A stretch of DNA of 48,463 nucleotides from Clostridium sp. (GCA_023663705.1 JAMPGY010000019.1:1-48463), one strand, 5' to 3'. Positions 7,125-16,986 are shown, counted from the stretch's first letter. Numbers and translations are program-made. The notes: generated by a model from the letters alone, not told the origin.

Positions 7125-10100
7125 ATGATTGCTTACCTACTACGCCACCCCATCTCCGTGTTCGTGTCCTATGCCACGGTGTTTCTGCTCTCGTGCATCG
7201 CCTACACCCGGCTGCCCACCTCGCTACTGCCGGACATACCGATACCGGAGGTGGTGGTGCAGACCACGGGCGACAACCTGTCGGCCGAGGAGATGGAACG
7301 CGTGGTGGTGAAACCGCTGCGCCAACGCTTGATGCAAACGAGCCACCTGTCCGACCTGCGCAGTGAGGCACGAGACGGAAGCGGACAAATCACCCTGCAG
7401 TTCGACTACGGCACACGCATGGACCTGGCCTTCGTGGAGGTGAACGAGAAGGTGGACGCCGCCATGAACGCGCTGCCCAAAGACGTGAGCCGCCCGCAGG
7501 TGGTGAAGGTGAACGCCACCGACCTGCCGGTGTTTGACCTGGTGATGACACTGCGCGACGACCGACCGGGGGAGCCCACCGACGAAATGGACTTCATGCA
7601 GATGTGCGAACTGACGCGCAACACCCTGCGCCGGCGGCTGGAGCAACTGCCCGAGGTGTCAATGGCCGACCTGTCCGGACTGTGGGAGAAGGAACTGTTC
7701 ATCAGCATAGACCGCGAAGCAGCAGCCGCACTCGGACTGACGGAGAGCGACGTGGAGAAGGTGTTCAAGGAAAACAATATCGAGACGGGAAACGCAACGG
7801 TAAGAGACGGTGAGTTTGAGTTCAACGTGCGCTTCTCCTCCTCGCTACGCACAGCGGAAGACGTGGAAAACCTGTACTTACGCCACGGGCAGAGAATGTT
7901 GCAGCTGAAGGACATAGCCCGCACGGAGTTCCGGCGGGCACGCCTGCGGGGCGAGGTGTTCCACAACGGCAAGCGGGCCGTGGTGATGTCCGTCATCAAA
8001 CACCCCGACGTGAAGATGGACGACCTGCAGCAGAGCATCGCACAGACGGTGGACGCCTTCGGCCGCCAGTTTCCGAAGATAGACTTCCACATCGCTCACG
8101 ACCAGTCGGAACTGCTGGACGTGACGATGGGCAGCCTACGGCAGAGCCTGGTGCTGGGACTGCTGCTCATCTTCCTCATCACCTCGTTCTTCCTGCGCGA
8201 CGTACGCATGCCGGTGCTCATCGGAGCCACCATGCTGGTGTCGCTCGTCATCAGCATGGGGCTGTTCTATCTGGCCGGCCTGTCGCTCAACATCGTGTCG
8301 CTCGTGGGACTGATTCTGTCGGTGGGCATGATGATAGACAACGCCATCATCGTGACCGACGACATCAACCAATACCGGCAGGCGGGACTGGACATCGACG
8401 CGGCCTGCACGCGGGGCACCACGGAGGTGATAACGCCCATGCTGAGCTCGATGCTGACCACCGTGGCCGTATTTCTGCCCCTCATCTTCATGAGCGGCAT
8501 AGCGGGTGCGGTATTCTACGACCAGGCGCTGGCCATCACGCTGAGTCTGGGCGTGTCCTACGTGACGGCCATCACCTTTCTGCCCGTACTGTGCAAACTG
8601 ATGTTCCGTCGGCAGAAAGGGGGGGCCGCGGAGAGCGCACCGACACGGATGCTGCGGGGGTATGAATGGACCATCAACAGCACCTTTGCCCATCGCCGCG
8701 CCGTGTGTGTGGCCGTGGCCTGCACGCTGCCGCTGTGCTACGTGCTGTTCCGCACCATAAGCGTGGAGAAGATGCCCTTCATCACCCACCACGAGGCGGT
8801 AGTCCACGTGGACTGGAACGAGAATATCCACCCCGACGAGAATACGCGGCGCACCGGCGAACTGGCCGCCGCACTGGACAGCATCAGCGACGACTGTCTG
8901 GTCCTGACGGGACAGCAGCAGTTTCTGATAGGCAACAAGCGACGGCTAAACGTGGCGGAGGCCAAACTGTATGTGAACGTGCCCGAGGGAGAGGCCCAAG
9001 AGCGCACGCACAGGACTGTAGACTCCTTTATGAAGGCGCACTACCCGCAGGCCGTGTGGACGCTATCGCCGCCCGAAACCGTGTTTGAGGATTTGTTCTC
9101 CACCTCGCTGCCCGACCTGACGATAGAGCTGGCACCCGGCGACGGACAGTGGGACGTAACGGCCGACTCGCTGACAAGGCTGGCACGGCAGGTGAAGCAG
9201 CGGACGGGCGCGGCCGTGGGGCTGCCCCCCTATTCGACCCAGATACACGTGGCGCTCGACTACGAGAAGATGATAACCTACGAGGTGGAACCGGACGCGG
9301 TGGTGCAGGCACTGAAAAACGCCATGGGCGAAAACCGGTTTGCCACACTGCACGACTACGAGCAATATATCCCCGTACAGACCGAACGCGAGGGTCAAAG
9401 CCTGGAGCATATCCTGCACCACACGTTTGTGCAGAGCAAGGGGGGCGGCGCGCAATTCCCCCTGCATGAGTTTGCTTCCCTGTCGGCACAGACGGCCCCG
9501 CAGGCCATGGTGGCGGGAACGGGCGGACGCTTCATCCCGCTGCAGCTGGAACGGCTGGCACACGGCGCGCGACAGGAGGAAAGCGTGCGCCACCTGATGA
9601 GGGAGCACGGCGAATGGAGCACCCGCCTGAGCGGCGCATACTACCAGAACCGGGAAATGATGGACGATCTGCTGATGATTCTGCTGGTGTCAGTGGTGAT
9701 GATGTATCTCATCCTGACGGCCCAATTCGAATCATTTCTCCAACCGCTCATCCTGCTTGTGGAGATACCGATAGACGTGGCGGCCGCACTGCTGTGCCTG
9801 ATGGCCTTCGGGTATACGCTCAATCTGATGTCGGCCATAGGCATCGTGGTGACCTGCGGTGTCATTGTGAACGACTCCATCCTGAAAATAAACGTCATCA
9901 ACGAGTTGCGCGCCGGTGGCATGGCGCTCATGCCGGCCATACACGAGGCCGGACGCAAACGCCTGCGCTCCATCGTGATGACCTCGCTCACCTCGGTTTT
10001 TGCCCTCGTACCCATACTCTTCGGCCACGACATGGGCTCGGAACTGCAAAAGCCGTTTGCCATAGCCATGATAGGCGCCATGGTGGTGGGCACGCTGGTG

Positions 10101-10181
10101 AGCCTGTTCGTCATCCCGCTGCTCTACGCCCTGATTTATAAAGATAAAAAACAACCTGCCCATGAGACAAACCCTGCATAG
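7125..10181 (+). CDS. RND efflux permease, first of two
   Basis: The 1018-aa protein starts 15 bp after the adaptor gene. It has the duplicated RND layout: a helix at the N-terminus, a large periplasmic loop (about 35-330), six helices (about 335-520), a second loop (about 545-850) and the final helices. The TM4 motif is SVGMMIDNAIIVTDD, with a single Asp at the proton-relay site (IDN where AcrB has VDD). TM10 has VIVNDSILKIN in place of the Lys-containing AcrB motif. The pump should expel a hydrophobic or metal substrate using the proton gradient; the substrate is unknown. It overlaps the channel gene by 20 bp. Confidence 0.9.
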   Translation: MIAYLLRHPISVFVSYATVFLLSCIAYTRLPTSLLPDIPIPEVVVQTTGDNLSAEEMERVVVKPLRQRLMQTSHLSDLRSEARDGSGQITLQFDYGTRMDLAFVEVNEKVDAAMNALPKDVSRPQVVKVNATDLPVFDLVMTLRDDRPGEPTDEMDFMQMCELTRNTLRRRLEQLPEVSMADLSGLWEKELFISIDREAAAALGLTESDVEKVFKENNIETGNATVRDGEFEFNVRFSSSLRTAEDVENLYLRHGQRMLQLKDIARTEFRRARLRGEVFHNGKRAVVMSVIKHPDVKMDDLQQSIAQTVDAFGRQFPKIDFHIAHDQSELLDVTMGSLRQSLVLGLLLIFLITSFFLRDVRMPVLIGATMLVSLVISMGLFYLAGLSLNIVSLVGLILSVGMMIDNAIIVTDDINQYRQAGLDIDAACTRGTTEVITPMLSSMLTTVAVFLPLIFMSGIAGAVFYDQALAITLSLGVSYVTAITFLPVLCKLMFRRQKGGAAESAPTRMLRGYEWTINSTFAHRRAVCVAVACTLPLCYVLFRTISVEKMPFITHHEAVVHVDWNENIHPDENTRRTGELAAALDSISDDCLVLTGQQQFLIGNKRRLNVAEAKLYVNVPEGEAQERTHRTVDSFMKAHYPQAVWTLSPPETVFEDLFSTSLPDLTIELAPGDGQWDVTADSLTRLARQVKQRTGAAVGLPPYSTQIHVALDYEKMITYEVEPDAVVQALKNAMGENRFATLHDYEQYIPVQTEREGQSLEHILHHTFVQSKGGGAQFPLHEFASLSAQTAPQAMVAGTGGRFIPLQLERLAHGARQEESVRHLMREHGEWSTRLSGAYYQNREMMDDLLMILLVSVVMMYLILTAQFESFLQPLILLVEIPIDVAAALLCLMAFGYTLNLMSAIGIVVTCGVIVNDSILKINVINELRAGGMALMPAIHEAGRKRLRSIVMTSLTSVFALVPILFGHDMGSELQKPFAIAMIGAMVVGTLVSLFVIPLLYALIYKDKKQPAHETNPA

Positions 10182-11685
10182 TCGTGCCGCAGCATTGCTG
10201 ACGGCCGCCCTCGTGAGCCTGACAGCCACGGCCCAGCCCACGGAGACTCCCCGCCACACGGTGAGCCTGACGCTGGAGAAGGCCATAGACGTGGCCATAG
10301 ACAGTTCGCTCAACTCGCTGCTGGCCCAGAACAAATACCTGGCCGGATACTGGCAATACCGCTCTTACCAAGCCGAACGGCTGCCCTCGCTCAACTTCAC
10401 CACCACGCCCATACAGTACTACCAAAACTTTGTGAAACGATACGACTCGCAGCAGAACATCGACGTGTACAAACAGCAGAAGAACATCTACTCGTCGGCC
10501 GGACTGCAGGCCCGCCAGAACGTAGTGTGGACGGGCGGTGTGCTGTCGCTGGAGACCGACCTGGACTATCTGCGCAGCTTCGGACTGGACAAGAGCACCC
10601 AGTTCTCGTCCGTGCCCGTGAGGCTACGCTATTCGCAAGCGCTCTTCGGCTACAACGCCTTCAAGTGGAGCAAACGCATCGAACCGGTGGAATATGAGCG
10701 AGCACAGAAGGAACTGGTGTATGCCTTTGAGGAAATATCGGGCGTGGCCATCCGCTACTTCTTCAACCAAGCGCTCAACCAAATGCTCTACGATATGAGC
10801 CGGGACAACGTGGCGCGCTGCGACACGGCTTACCAGATAGGATTGGAGCGCCACCGCATAGGCAACATCACACAGGCCGACCTGCTGACCCTGAAGCTGA
10901 ATGCCATCAACGCGCGAAACAGCATGGAGAACACCCGGATGAATCTGGATAAGAGCACATTCGCCCTGGCCTCCTTTCTGCGCTACGCCCCCGACACGCA
11001 GTTCGACATCACGCTGCCTACCCGTCTGCCGGCTATCATCGTGCCCACCGACAAGGCGCTCGCCTACGCCCACGAGGGAAACCCTAAGATGCAGGAACTG
11101 GCACTGAGCCTGCTCAAGGCACAGCAGAACCTGGATCGCGTGGAGAAATCGCGCTTCACCTCATCGGTGTCACTCAGCGTGGGATTCAACCAGGCTGCCG
11201 AACGGTTCAAGGATGTGTATCACGAACCGCTGCGACAGGATGCCGTGAGCATCTCGTTCAGTGTGCCCCTGATGGACTGGGGCGTGGAAAAGGGCAAGGT
11301 GAACATGGCCAAGAGCAACCTCAACACGGCCGTCATCTCGAAAAAGCAGGCCGAGGAGGCCTTCGATCAGGAGGTGGTGCTGGCCGTGAGAGACTTCAAC
11401 ATGCGAAACGCCCAAATCGCATCGGCTGCCGAAGCCTGCAAGGTGGCCGAACTGGCCTACGAGGCCACCTATCAGCGCTACCTCATCGGCAAGGCCGACG
11501 TGAACACCCTGAGTATGGCACTGAGCCGCCGCAACGAAGCGCAGTCGGGCTACATCAACACGCTGTCGGCCTACTGGACGGGGTTCTACGAAATCAGGAA
11601 ATACACCCTATTTGACTTCGTACACAACCGCCCGCTGCAAGTGGAGACGGAGCGCATACTGAAGAGCAACAGCCGCAAACGGTGA
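10162..11685 (+). CDS. TolC-family outer membrane efflux protein
   Basis: The 507-aa protein begins with a signal peptide of about 25 residues ending in ATAQP. The rest is rich in long amphipathic helices, in two related halves (about 35-260 and 270-480), as expected for TolC channels. Segments such as IGNITQADLLTLKLNAINA and YLIGKADVNTLSMALSRR occupy equivalent positions in the two halves. It forms the outer-membrane exit duct of the tripartite pump. Its start lies within the end of the first RND gene, and its stop is 1 bp from the next RND frame. Confidence 0.88.
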   Translation: MRQTLHSRAAALLTAALVSLTATAQPTETPRHTVSLTLEKAIDVAIDSSLNSLLAQNKYLAGYWQYRSYQAERLPSLNFTTTPIQYYQNFVKRYDSQQNIDVYKQQKNIYSSAGLQARQNVVWTGGVLSLETDLDYLRSFGLDKSTQFSSVPVRLRYSQALFGYNAFKWSKRIEPVEYERAQKELVYAFEEISGVAIRYFFNQALNQMLYDMSRDNVARCDTAYQIGLERHRIGNITQADLLTLKLNAINARNSMENTRMNLDKSTFALASFLRYAPDTQFDITLPTRLPAIIVPTDKALAYAHEGNPKMQELALSLLKAQQNLDRVEKSRFTSSVSLSVGFNQAAERFKDVYHEPLRQDAVSISFSVPLMDWGVEKGKVNMAKSNLNTAVISKKQAEEAFDQEVVLAVRDFNMRNAQIASAAEACKVAELAYEATYQRYLIGKADVNTLSMALSRRNEAQSGYINTLSAYWTGFYEIRKYTLFDFVHNRPLQVETERILKSNSRKR

Positions 11686-11686
11686 A

Positions 11687-14600
11687 ATGCACGCCGCCAC
11701 CCAGACACACCGCACACATTCATCCCGAAACCCACCATTCAACCCCACCGTCATGACCCACCGCCTGTCCTTCGCCACACTCGTCTACTTCATCGCCCTG
11801 TCGGCCGTGGGGCTGTGCCTCATCCCCCGGCTCACCGTGAAGCAGGCACCCGGACGCACCCTGCCCCGCCTGTCGGTGTCCTTCTCCATGCACGGACAAT
11901 CGCCACGCGCTGTGGAGAGCGGAGCCACATCACAGATTGAGGCCATGCTGAGCCGCATCAGCGGCATCACGGACATCTCATCCGTATCGGGCAACGGCAC
12001 AGGGAAAATCACCCTCACGCTGGACAAGCAGACCGATGTGGACGCCGTGCGATTCGAGGTGTCCACCGCCATACGCCAGCTGTGGCCACAATTGCCCGCC
12101 GGAGTGAGCTACCCCGAGGTGGGCGCCTGGTATTCCGACTCGAGAGCCTCAGGGCCTCTGCTGTCCTACACCCTGAACGCGCCCGGCAATCCGGGCCTCA
12201 TCCTGCAATATGCCGAGACGCATATCCGCCCTGTCCTCACCCGCACCGAAGGCGTGGCCGCCGTGGAAATATCCGGAGCACGCCCCATGGAGTGGCTGCT
12301 GGAGTACGACCGCAACCGGCTGGAGGAAATGAACGTGACGCCAGCCGACATGGAACATGCCATAGCCACACAAATGGGCAGCAGGTTTGTGGGCATGACC
12401 AACCGGGCCGAGGAGAACTATTGCGCCGTATATGTGAAACCCACGGTGAGCCGTGCCGACCAACTGGCCCGCGTGGCCGTGAAGAAAGCCGACGGCAAGA
12501 TTGTGCGGCTGGACGAACTGGTGACCATCATCCACCGCGAACAGCCCCCTCGCACCTATCACCGCATCAACGGACTCACCACCATATATCTCACCATCTA
12601 TGCCGATGAACAAGCCAATCAGATTAGACTCAGCAATACTCTACGCAACAAGATCAAACAACTGGAGACCACATTTCCAGTCGGCTATGAATTGCGCTTG
12701 TCATCAGATTCCAGCGAATCCATCCGGGAGGAACTGACGGACGTGGCCATACGTACCTCGGCCACCCTGCTCATCCTGCTGGTGTTCGTATTTCTCGTAC
12801 ACCGCGACTGGCGCTACCTCACGGTGATCACCTTGTCAGTGGGTGCCAACATAGCCCTCTCGTTCATCCTCTATTACCTGTTGGACATCGAAATACAGAT
12901 CTACTCCGTAGCGGGCATAACCATCTCGCTGGGGCTGGTCATCGACAACATCCTCATCATGGCCGACCACATCCTACGCCACCGACGGATGAACATCTTC
13001 ATGGCCATACTGGCCTCCACACTCACCACCATAGCCTCGCTGGCCGTGGTGTTCTTTCTCGACGAAAAGGAACAGCTCAACCTGCTGGACTTCTCGCGGG
13101 TGCTCATCGTCAATCTGTCCGTTTCGCTGGCCGTGGCCCTGTTGCTGGTGCCGGCGCTGCTGCAGGGCACCAGCCTGAGCCCCACTGCGCAAGCCCCCAC
13201 ACTCCGACGCAAACGCCGCGTGGCACGTCTGACCCGTCTGTATGCCAATCAGATCGGTCATCTGTGCCGCCACAAGCGGGCATGCTGCGCGGCCTTCATC
13301 CTGAGTTTCGGGCTGCCCGTGTTTCTCATCCCCACCACCCTGCAAGGCAACGAACCGTGGGTGAAGCTGTACAACACGGTAATGGGGTCTGACGTGAGCC
13401 ACATGGTGCGCTCCTACACCGCCCCCCTGCTGGGCGGCAGCCTGAGGCTCTTCATGCAGCGCACGTCAAGCGGAGCACGCATGAGCCGCGACGCGAACGC
13501 CAGCGTGTCCGTCCGCGCTCACATGCCCTACGGCAGCAGTCTGGACGACATGGATGGCGCCATGCGCATCGTGGAGAGCGTCATCGCGCAGACGGAGGGC
13601 GTGAAGCATTACCACACACACGTGTATTCGGCTCAGACGGCACACACGTATGTGGCCTTCACCCGCGAGGGAATAGCCCGCCACATGCCCCAGCGGCTCA
13701 AGGATGCACTGGTGAAACGTGTGGTGCACATCGGCAACGCCACCTGGGACATCAGCGCGCCGGACCAGGGATTCAGCAACAACCTGGACAAGGGATACCG
13801 CTCCAACCGCATACGCCTGTCGGGTTACAACTACGACGAACTGACGAAACATGCCCTGCAGGTGTGCCGCCTGCTGGAGCAGCACCAACGCGTGCAGCGC
13901 ATTGCCGTGGTGCCCCACAGGGGATACAACGACCGCGATTACGAGGAATTTATCTTCGAGACCACCCCCGACCAACTGCTGGCGGGCAACCTGAACGTGG
14001 GCTCGCTGAACACGGCCATGCAGGCCATGCTGCCCCGACAGATCACAGCCGGTCACCTCATCAGCCGCGAGAACGGGCTGGAGGACATTAACCTGAGCCC
14101 CACCTCGACGAGGACGGCCGACATCTGGACCGTGGAGCACCGCCTGCAGCAGACCCCGACGGCCGCCTTCCGCATAGGCGAGGCCGCCACCATCACCCGT
14201 CGCCAACTGCCCCGCGAGATTGAAAAGGCCAACCAGCAGTATCAACTCTATGTGGAGTATGACTTTGTGGGTGGAGGTGAACTGAGCGGTGCCATACGCC
14301 GGCAAGTAATCGAAGAGTATGCCCACCACCTGCCCATGGGGTATGAAATCAGCGACGGAAATGCATACGACCACAGCACACAGCAGAAGCCGTCCGACCT
14401 CATCGTCATCCTGCTCATCATCCTCATCATCTACATCATCTGCTGCGTGCTCTACAATTCCTTCGTCATGCCGCTGGTGGTGATTGCCGTCATCCCGGTG
14501 TCGTTTATCGGCATATTTCTTAGTTTCAACGCCTTCAACATTCCGTTCAACCAAGGGGGACTCGCAGCGTTCATCCTGCTGAGCGGACTGACATGCAACT

Positions 14601-14959
14601 CGGTGATCTATCTGCTTAATGACTACGTATCGCTGCGACGCACGACGCGTCTCGGAGCGTTACAGGCTTATCTGAAAGCGTTTAACAGCAAGATTATCCC
14701 CATACTGCTCACAATACTCTCCACGGCCTTGGGCTTCGTACCGTTTATGTTCGACGCGAAACAGGACTCTTTTTGGATGGCTCTGTCGGTGGGCACCATC
14801 TGCGGATTGTTTTTCTCGGTGGTGGGACTAATGTTCTATCTGCCGATCATGCTCTGTCCGGCAGACCGCCCAGACGCACGGAAGGGACTTCGGAAGACGT
14901 GCGTCGCCCTATGGAACCGCATGGGGACGCATCGCCTGCAGGCGCTTAAAAAAACATAA
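11687..14959 (+). CDS. RND efflux permease, second of two
   Basis: The frame from ATG 11687 encodes 1090 aa; ATG 11753 (MTHRLSFATLVYF) begins right before the first helix and may be the real start, giving 1068 aa. The layout is again duplicated RND. TM4 has ISLGLVIDNILIMADHIL with one Asp, and TM10 has GLTCNSVIYLLNDY, without the Lys found in AcrB-type pumps. The protein differs strongly from the permease at 7125, so this is not a recent duplication. With one shared adaptor and channel, the two may form a mixed trimer as MdtB and MdtC do in enterobacteria, or alternate pumps. It is the last gene of the run. Confidence 0.88.
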   Translation: MHAATQTHRTHSSRNPPFNPTVMTHRLSFATLVYFIALSAVGLCLIPRLTVKQAPGRTLPRLSVSFSMHGQSPRAVESGATSQIEAMLSRISGITDISSVSGNGTGKITLTLDKQTDVDAVRFEVSTAIRQLWPQLPAGVSYPEVGAWYSDSRASGPLLSYTLNAPGNPGLILQYAETHIRPVLTRTEGVAAVEISGARPMEWLLEYDRNRLEEMNVTPADMEHAIATQMGSRFVGMTNRAEENYCAVYVKPTVSRADQLARVAVKKADGKIVRLDELVTIIHREQPPRTYHRINGLTTIYLTIYADEQANQIRLSNTLRNKIKQLETTFPVGYELRLSSDSSESIREELTDVAIRTSATLLILLVFVFLVHRDWRYLTVITLSVGANIALSFILYYLLDIEIQIYSVAGITISLGLVIDNILIMADHILRHRRMNIFMAILASTLTTIASLAVVFFLDEKEQLNLLDFSRVLIVNLSVSLAVALLLVPALLQGTSLSPTAQAPTLRRKRRVARLTRLYANQIGHLCRHKRACCAAFILSFGLPVFLIPTTLQGNEPWVKLYNTVMGSDVSHMVRSYTAPLLGGSLRLFMQRTSSGARMSRDANASVSVRAHMPYGSSLDDMDGAMRIVESVIAQTEGVKHYHTHVYSAQTAHTYVAFTREGIARHMPQRLKDALVKRVVHIGNATWDISAPDQGFSNNLDKGYRSNRIRLSGYNYDELTKHALQVCRLLEQHQRVQRIAVVPHRGYNDRDYEEFIFETTPDQLLAGNLNVGSLNTAMQAMLPRQITAGHLISRENGLEDINLSPTSTRTADIWTVEHRLQQTPTAAFRIGEAATITRRQLPREIEKANQQYQLYVEYDFVGGGELSGAIRRQVIEEYAHHLPMGYEISDGNAYDHSTQQKPSDLIVILLIILIIYIICCVLYNSFVMPLVVIAVIPVSFIGIFLSFNAFNIPFNQGGLAAFILLSGLTCNSVIYLLNDYVSLRRTTRLGALQAYLKAFNSKIIPILLTILSTALGFVPFMFDAKQDSFWMALSVGTICGLFFSVVGLMFYLPIMLCPADRPDARKGLRKTCVALWNRMGTHRLQALKKT

Positions 14960-14995
14960 AGATGCCTGCAGGCTTCGCTCTGTCGATTTTTCTGC
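14934..14995 (+). terminator. Probable terminator of the efflux operon
   Basis: The 10-bp palindrome gcctgcaggc occurs at 14934-14943, inside the end of the second RND gene, and again at 14964-14973, just after it. The pair can fold with a 20-nt loop, and a T-rich stretch (gattttt) follows at about 14985-14991. Confidence 0.45.
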
Positions 14996-14996
14996 C

Positions 14997-15004
14997 TACA
15001 TTTG
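14997..15004 (+). promoter_or_regulatory. Bacteroidetes -7 element upstream of the deaminase gene
   Basis: TACATTTG matches TAnnTTTG and lies 95 bp before the deaminase start. No clear -33 TTTG is visible at the expected distance. Confidence 0.45.
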
Positions 15005-15099
15005 TTCTATGCCCTGCCCCTCCCAAACGACCTCCAAAGGTCATACCGCTGCGGACGGGAGCACGGATCTGTTGAACCGAAACCAAGGAGGATTATGCT

Positions 15100-15567
15100 A
15101 TGAACAAAGAAGATTTTATGCGCGAGGCCATACGCCTGTCGACGGATAATGTGAAGAACGGCGGAGGACCCTTCGGAGCTGTCATCGTGAAGGACGGCAA
15201 GATACTGGCCACGGGAGTAAACCGCGTGACGGCCAACCACGACCCCACGGCTCATGCGGAAGTGAGCGCCATACGCGAAGCCTGTGCCCGACTGGGCACG
15301 TTTGACTTGAGCGGCTGCGACATCTACACGTCGTGCGAGCCGTGCCCCATGTGTCTGGGCGCCATCTACTGGGCGCATCTGGACCGCATGTTCTACGGTA
15401 ACAATAAGGCAGATGCCGCCGCCATCGGATTTGACGACTCGTTCATCTACAACGAGATCGCCCTCACCCCCGAGATGCGCCGCCTGCACTCCGAAACGCT
15501 GTTGCCCGAAGAGGCCATACAGGCGTTCCGCGACTGGACGGACAAGACGGACAAGGAGGTGTACTGA
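15100..15567 (+). CDS. guaD: Guanine deaminase-like nucleoside deaminase
   Basis: The 155-aa protein belongs to the zinc-dependent cytidine/deoxycytidylate deaminase fold. Zinc-site motifs are THAE-like AHAEVSAIREAC (His52, Glu54) and CEPCPMCLGAIYWAH (Cys79, Cys82). The following segment, ADAAAIGFDDSFIYNEIAL, closely resembles Bacillus subtilis guanine deaminase, which has the domain-swapped FDDSFIYKE end, so guanine to xanthine conversion is the best call; tRNA adenosine deaminase lacks that tail. Length agrees with the B. subtilis enzyme. The gene has a strong AGGAGG-type sequence upstream (ccaaggagg at about 15083). It is convergent with the M64 gene. Confidence 0.8.
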   Translation: MNKEDFMREAIRLSTDNVKNGGGPFGAVIVKDGKILATGVNRVTANHDPTAHAEVSAIREACARLGTFDLSGCDIYTSCEPCPMCLGAIYWAHLDRMFYGNNKADAAAIGFDDSFIYNEIALTPEMRRLHSETLLPEEAIQAFRDWTDKTDKEVY

Positions 15568-15574
15568 TCCCCCG

Positions 15575-16858
15575 TTACTCCGTATAGAAACGAATGAGAC
15601 GCTCGAGCGACCGCCGACAGACAGGACAAAACACGGGAGCCTCGTTGATCTTCATGCGGCACTCGGGTGCTGGACGATAGACGCCGTGGCTCTGATAGCC
15701 GGCGCCCTCATAAACGCCTAATGTCGTGTAACTGTCTTTCCGGGGATCCACCGGAGTGGGCACAGATGTATCCTGCGGCAGCATGTCTCGCCACTTCGAT
15801 GCAAAGTCCACCAGTGTGGTGATGTTGGGTTCCCACGGTTCCGTGTCGGACGGATACATCTCTTCGTACTGATCGTCGTAGAAATACTCATCGGCCAGTC
15901 CGCCGAAACTGTGACCGAACTCGTGCACCACCACGGGACGAAATGTGGCGTGACGCGAAGAGGTCAGTGTATAGGAGTTGTAGATACCTCCGCCGCCGTA
16001 CTGCTCCGTATTGGCCAGCACGATGATGTGCTCGTAGGGGATGCCGGCCAACAGATTGTGCATCGTCACCAGTTGCGGAGTTGTCAGATAACGGTCGGAA
16101 TAGAACGTATCGAAATGGGAACCCACAGCCGTACTTTTCCACTCCCCGCGACCGGGAACGCTCACCCCACTTTCTTCCGACAAAGCGGCCACCGCCACAA
16201 AATTAAAACGGTCGCGCAGAGAACGGAACGGTTCGTGACCGAACATCGCCTCCACGGCCACCTCGCAATCGGCATAGAAGAGATCCATCTCGGCATCGGT
16301 GTAGCCCTCGGCCAACAGCACCACGTCGATGCAACGCTCCGGAGTGCCTCCACGGTGGATGTAGCGGTGAGGAACGGGATGGTCGCCAATGCGGCGAATC
16401 AATATATCGGCGGGATCCACCCGATGGACAAGACGCGATGTCTCACGCCTGCGGGTATCGGTGAGCGTCAGGATTATGTCTACCGGCCGCCTCGGCATAG
16501 GCACAAGAAAACAGTTCTCGAACGAACGGCGCACGCGGGTGGCCTCCTCGGTGGTCTGCCATTCCTGAAACAGGCTGGAGAACGAATGACGATAGAGCGT
16601 GTCGCCCGTGACGGCGTCCTGCACGGTAATCTGACCGTTGCCCTGCAGAGGCAGTTCGTCAAGCCTTGTGCGACGGCCGGCCCACCCGTCCTGCACAGTG
16701 AGTCCCGACAAGGAAAGTTCCTGCACACGGTTGGTTCCGGCAAAGGTGTAATCCAACCGCAGGGTACGGGGAACGAAATCAGCATCAAAATCACGTGCTC
16801 TGGCTCCACATACGGCCAGCAGACAGCAGACAACAGACAATATCCTTTTCATATTCAT
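15575..16858 (-). CDS. Secreted M64 family metallopeptidase
   Basis: The 427-aa protein has a signal peptide (MNMKRILSVVCCLLAVCGARA). A beta-rich N-terminal domain (about 25-150) resembles M64_N. The zinc site is HEFGHSFGGLADEY at 312-325, the metzincin-like motif of the M64 family named after the Clostridium IgA peptidase. NTEQYGGGGIYN just before it is also typical. A CPVC pair occurs near the C-terminus in the last 20 residues. It is probably periplasmic or surface exposed. IgA cleavage has not been shown for most Bacteroidales members, so only protease activity is claimed. Met3 is an alternative start. Confidence 0.85.
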   Translation of the reverse strand: MNMKRILSVVCCLLAVCGARARDFDADFVPRTLRLDYTFAGTNRVQELSLSGLTVQDGWAGRRTRLDELPLQGNGQITVQDAVTGDTLYRHSFSSLFQEWQTTEEATRVRRSFENCFLVPMPRRPVDIILTLTDTRRRETSRLVHRVDPADILIRRIGDHPVPHRYIHRGGTPERCIDVVLLAEGYTDAEMDLFYADCEVAVEAMFGHEPFRSLRDRFNFVAVAALSEESGVSVPGRGEWKSTAVGSHFDTFYSDRYLTTPQLVTMHNLLAGIPYEHIIVLANTEQYGGGGIYNSYTLTSSRHATFRPVVVHEFGHSFGGLADEYFYDDQYEEMYPSDTEPWEPNITTLVDFASKWRDMLPQDTSVPTPVDPRKDSYTTLGVYEGAGYQSHGVYRPAPECRMKINEAPVFCPVCRRSLERLIRFYTE

Positions 16859-16886
16859 AACATTCGTTTTCTTGTATCAACGGGCA

Positions 16887-16894
16887 CAAAGTTA
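16887..16894 (-). promoter_or_regulatory. -7 element of the M64 gene
   Basis: On the minus strand TAACTTTG matches TAnnTTTG, 29 bp upstream of the M64 start. Confidence 0.5.
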
Positions 16895-16949
16895 CGATAT
16901 TTACGGATATCGGCCTTGCTTCCGCTGCAATCCCTCCACATTTTTTCAC

Positions 16950-16957
16950 TACTTTTG
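16950..16957 (+). promoter_or_regulatory. -7 element of nth
   Basis: TACTTTTG, followed by C, matches the TAnnTTTGC consensus and lies 30 bp before the nth start. It is divergent from the M64 element. Confidence 0.55.
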
Positions 16958-16986
16958 CAACGTCTACGCCGAAAACTACGACGAAT

